A stretch of 8,513 nucleotides of DNA from Roseovarius sp. (lineage in GTDB: Bacteria; Pseudomonadota; Alphaproteobacteria; Rhodobacterales; Rhodobacteraceae): positions 1 to 8,513 of the forward strand of contig JALQUE010000057.1 of the NCBI GenBank assembly GCA_023260815.1. Reading direction: 5' to 3'. Position 1 is the stretch's first letter. Every line of letters starts with the position of its first letter. Shown in pieces: positions 6,173 to 8,513 of this stretch. The position numbers and the translations under genes were made by a program. The notes beneath the pieces are model-generated. The model had not been told where the DNA came from, made no database searches, and worked only from the letters and a program-made list of their open reading frames with translations.

Positions 6173-7401
6173 TGCGCGACACCGGCTGCCTGCGCGGCTT
6201 GCTCTACGATCGCCATATCCTCTGGGGTTTCTGCGAAGATGACTTGTGCCTCGGACCATATGGCAAGCGCCTGATCGGTATCGCCCAGAACCCCGAGCGC
6301 CCGGATAAGCCGCGCCCATTCCTCTGCATTGCCGCCTTCGGTCGCCAGCCGCTCGGACAGGCCCGCGACCATGCCGCGGATCATCTGCTGACGTTCTTCG
6401 GGTGACATGTCCTCGGCGGCGGCCATGTCCTCGGCGGTCGGGCCGGGGGCTGTCCCTTCCAGCGGGGGGAGGGTGTATTCGGTTTCGCCCGCGCGCCACG
6501 CCACTTCCTCGATCCGCTCGCGGATCGGGGCCACCCATGGGGCATCAGAGGCGCTTTCGCGGAGCAAAGCGTCCCATGTGCTGAAGGCGGAATCGGGCCG
6601 GTCCACCTGCATCAGATAGAGGCCAAGGTAATAGCGCGCCGGCGGGTTGCGCGGATCGCGCTCGAGCGCTGCACGTAGGGCCGCTTCGGCGTCGCTGGAC
6701 ACATAGCCGCCCGCGGCGGAAATCATCAACTCGGCCAGATAGGCGTAATCCGAGGCGCTGGCGTCGTCGCCCTTGACCTTGATGATACGGTTCTGCGCGG
6801 TATACGCGGCGATGTAATCGCCCAGCCCGGCCTCGTTGCGCGCCAGAAGCGTCAGGCCGCGCAGATCGTCGGGGCGGTTTTTGACAGTCTCGCGCAGCTG
6901 CTCCATCAGGGTCATGAACTGTTCCGTGGCGTTCGGATTCGTCGGGGCAGATGGCACCCTGCTTTCGGCGTCGGATTGGCTCAGGCGGTTGGCACGGGCG
7001 GCATCCGATTCTGCGATCCGGGTCTGGAGTGGCAGATCTCGGTAACCGGGCGCTCCGATCTCGGAATACACCCAGACCGATCCTGCCGCGAGAACCGCAC
7101 CAAGCCCGACCGCCACGATCAGCCCGGCACGTCCGGGCTGACCGCCCGTCTCGCCGCCTTGCTGTAGCTGCGCATCCGCCGTCAGCACCCGCCGGGAAAT
7201 TTCTGCGCGCGCCCGTTCGGCATCCTCGTCGCCGATGACGCCACGGGCCAGATCACGGTCCACTTCCTTGAGCTGATCGCGATACACCTCCAGGTCATAG
7301 GCGGCGGGAGGCTTGTCGCCCACGCGTCCGCGCATAAGTGTCAGGCCGATGATGACACTGACCATAAGCGCAAGCGCGCCGCTGACGATCCAGAAAACCA
7401 T
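6169..7401 (-). CDS. ccmI: Cytochrome c biogenesis protein CcmI (CycH)
   Basis: 410-residue inner-membrane protein of the system I cytochrome c maturation apparatus. CcmI binds the C-terminal part of apocytochrome c and presents it to the CcmF/CcmH haem ligation complex. Membrane segments lie at about 2-22 and 92-112, enclosing a cytoplasmic loop with a charged helical stretch (YDLEVYRDQLKEVDRDLARG, 35-54) typical of the family. The periplasmic part contains TPR-like repeats at about 160-300 (for example ALRAALERDPRNPPARYYLG, 241-260) and a further helical pair near the C-terminus (about 335-405). The ATG at 7401 is preceded by a strong GGGGAGGA Shine-Dalgarno and gives the expected signal-anchor start; the upstream extension of the frame is not needed. 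First gene of the operon with ruvX and DUF1289, unlike the ccm clusters where it sits with other ccm genes. Confidence 0.93.
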   Translation of the reverse strand: MVFWIVSGALALMVSVIIGLTLMRGRVGDKPPAAYDLEVYRDQLKEVDRDLARGVIGDEDAERARAEISRRVLTADAQLQQGGETGGQPGRAGLIVAVGLGAVLAAGSVWVYSEIGAPGYRDLPLQTRIAESDAARANRLSQSDAESRVPSAPTNPNATEQFMTLMEQLRETVKNRPDDLRGLTLLARNEAGLGDYIAAYTAQNRIIKVKGDDASASDYAYLAELMISAAGGYVSSDAEAALRAALERDPRNPPARYYLGLYLMQVDRPDSAFSTWDALLRESASDAPWVAPIRERIEEVAWRAGETEYTLPPLEGTAPGPTAEDMAAAEDMSPEERQQMIRGMVAGLSERLATEGGNAEEWARLIRALGVLGDTDQALAIWSEAQVIFAETPEDMAIVEQAAQAAGVAQ

Positions 7402-7618
7402 GCGTCCTCCCCGGTGAAACTGACCTCTAGTTAACGACGCCGGCCCGGGGAAAAAAGGGGCAAAGAGGCGCAGGGCCAACGGCGTCTTGCGCGATGATGT
7501 CGCAATGTCGCTATTCGGGCGTTTTATGCCGCGCCGAGTATCCTTTGAAAGGCCCATGTAGCGCATTACGCTGTCAGGGCAGCACGCCTGCGATTCCACC
7601 CTTGTTCAGAGAGCGCGC
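7402..7618. promoter_or_regulatory. Divergent regulatory region between ccmI and soxB
   Basis: 217 bases separate two divergent genes and must hold both promoters, but I find no convincing -35/-10 pair. An inverted repeat TTGCG (7487-7491) / CGCAA (7501-7505) and a direct repeat ATGTCGC (7497-7503, 7505-7511) are the only structured elements seen. An operator for soxB is possible but unproven. Confidence 0.3.
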
Positions 7619-8513
7619 ATGAAACGTTATTCCGCCTTTGCCGTCGCCCGCGAAGCCCTGCGCCACCATATGGGCTGGGAACGGGCCTGGGCCTCACCCG
7701 AGCCGAAAAAGAAATACGATGTCATCATCGTCGGTGCCGGCGGGCACGGCCTGGCCACGGCCTATTATCTGGGCCGGAATTTCGGGATCACCAATGTCGC
7801 GGTTCTGGAAAAGGGCTGGCTTGGTGGCGGCAACACGGGCCGGAACACGACCATCATTCGCTCGAACTATCTTCAGGATCCGTCCGCTGCGATCTACGAA
7901 AAGTCGCGCAGCCTGTATGAGACGCTGAGTCAGGATATGAACTATAACGTCATGTACAGCCCCCGTGGCGTGATGATGCTGGCCCAGACCCAGCACGAGA
8001 TTCGCGGCTACGAACGCACGGCCCATGCCAATGCGCTGCAGGGTGTCCCGACCGAGTTCATCTCGCCTTCGCGGGTCAAGGAACTGGTGCCGATCATCAA
8101 TATCGACGGGCCGCGCTATCCGGTGCTGGGGGCCTTGTGGCAGCCGCGCGCAGGCACGGCGCGTCATGATGCGGTGGCCTGGGGGTATGCGCGGGCCTGT
8201 AGCGCGATGGGTATGCACATCCTCCAGAAATGCGAAGTGACCGGCATCAGCCGCGAGGGCGGCAAGGTGACCGGCGTAAGCACAAATCGCGGCGATATCG
8301 CCTGTGACAAGCTGGGCATCGTGGTGGCGGGTCATTCGGGACATCTGGCCGACATGGCGGGCTTCCGCCTGCCGGTGGAATCGGTGGCCCTTCAGGCGCT
8401 GGTCAGCGAGCCGATCAAGCCCTGCATGGACGTGGTGGTGATGGCCAACACCGTGCATGGCTACATGAGCCAGTCCGACAAGGGCGAGATGGTGATCGGC
8501 GGCGGCGCGGATG
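7619..8513 (+). CDS. soxB: Sarcosine oxidase beta subunit, heterotetrameric type (3' partial)
   Basis: The first 298 residues are present; the gene runs off the right edge (the full protein is usually about 415 residues). It is the catalytic flavin subunit of the SoxBDAG enzyme, which oxidises sarcosine to glycine and passes the methyl carbon to tetrahydrofolate, producing hydrogen peroxide. This is the last step of choline and glycine betaine breakdown. Visible features are the Rossmann dinucleotide-binding motif VIIVGAGGHGLATAYYLG (35-52) with G39-x-G41-x-x-G44, the conserved GWLGGGNTGRNTTIIRSNYL (66-85), and TARHDAVAWGYAR (180-192), where H183 matches the histidine that covalently holds FMN in this family. 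The ATG at 7619 gives the family N-terminus MKRYSAFAVAREALR and has AGAGAG 5 bases upstream. soxD, soxA and soxG are expected to the right. Confidence 0.95.
   Translation, partial: MKRYSAFAVAREALRHHMGWERAWASPEPKKKYDVIIVGAGGHGLATAYYLGRNFGITNVAVLEKGWLGGGNTGRNTTIIRSNYLQDPSAAIYEKSRSLYETLSQDMNYNVMYSPRGVMMLAQTQHEIRGYERTAHANALQGVPTEFISPSRVKELVPIINIDGPRYPVLGALWQPRAGTARHDAVAWGYARACSAMGMHILQKCEVTGISREGGKVTGVSTNRGDIACDKLGIVVAGHSGHLADMAGFRLPVESVALQALVSEPIKPCMDVVVMANTVHGYMSQSDKGEMVIGGGAD

Noticed and set aside
5439..6274. Open frames on the + strand across the DUF1289 and ruvX genes
   Set aside because: They are opposite genes with clear family motifs and overlapping operon junctions.
7402..7599. Upstream extension of the ccmI frame
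   Set aside because: The ATG at 7401 has a strong Shine-Dalgarno and starts exactly at the expected first membrane segment.
7694..8458. 254-residue open frame on the - strand
   Set aside because: Antisense to soxB, whose Rossmann motif and FMN-histidine motif are clear; His/Arg-rich shadow.

Overview
The window looks like a chromosomal stretch of an alphaproteobacterium of the order Rhodobacterales (Roseobacter-like). The DNA is GC-rich. It carries a ccmI-ruvX-DUF1289 operon and the beta subunit of heterotetrameric sarcosine oxidase, both of a kind familiar from that group. The genus cannot be told from the sequence alone.

Left part (1 to about 2600): the right-hand end of an integrated element. 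It holds a cargo gene cut by the left window edge (a helix-turn-helix-like N-terminal end, an unrecognised core and a charged coiled coil) and a tyrosine recombinase on the opposite strand. A 108-base spacer then leads to dusA. The spacer contains four copies of the 8-mer TTACAACA, two of them forming a perfect 18-bp palindrome, and a plausible integrase promoter. dusA (tRNA-dihydrouridine synthase A) follows, reading away from the integrase. The 5' end of dusA is a known target for a family of prophage and island integrases. Here the first 12 codons of dusA are strikingly AT-rich and appear to come from the element, so the gene is kept intact as a junction chimera with an element-derived ribosome binding site and start.

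Middle part (2544 to 5280, + strand): dusA, then a TauE/SafE-family membrane exporter, and a 2-oxoglutarate/Fe(II) dioxygenase-like protein of the phytanoyl-CoA hydroxylase type whose start codon overlaps the exporter's stop by 7 bases.

Right part: a three-gene operon on the minus strand, transcribed ccmI (cytochrome c maturation), ruvX (Holliday-junction resolvase-like/16S rRNA processing), DUF1289 (small four-cysteine protein), with 4-base stop/start overlaps at both junctions. Divergent from ccmI, soxB (sarcosine oxidase beta) starts at 7619 and runs off the right edge. A short intergenic region with three 14-bp direct repeats separates the converging dioxygenase and DUF1289 genes.

The most interesting part is the integrase-dusA junction, with its half-site array and chimeric DusA start, together with the unrecognised cargo gene beside the integrase. 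No complete new system can be demonstrated here, because most of the element lies left of the window.
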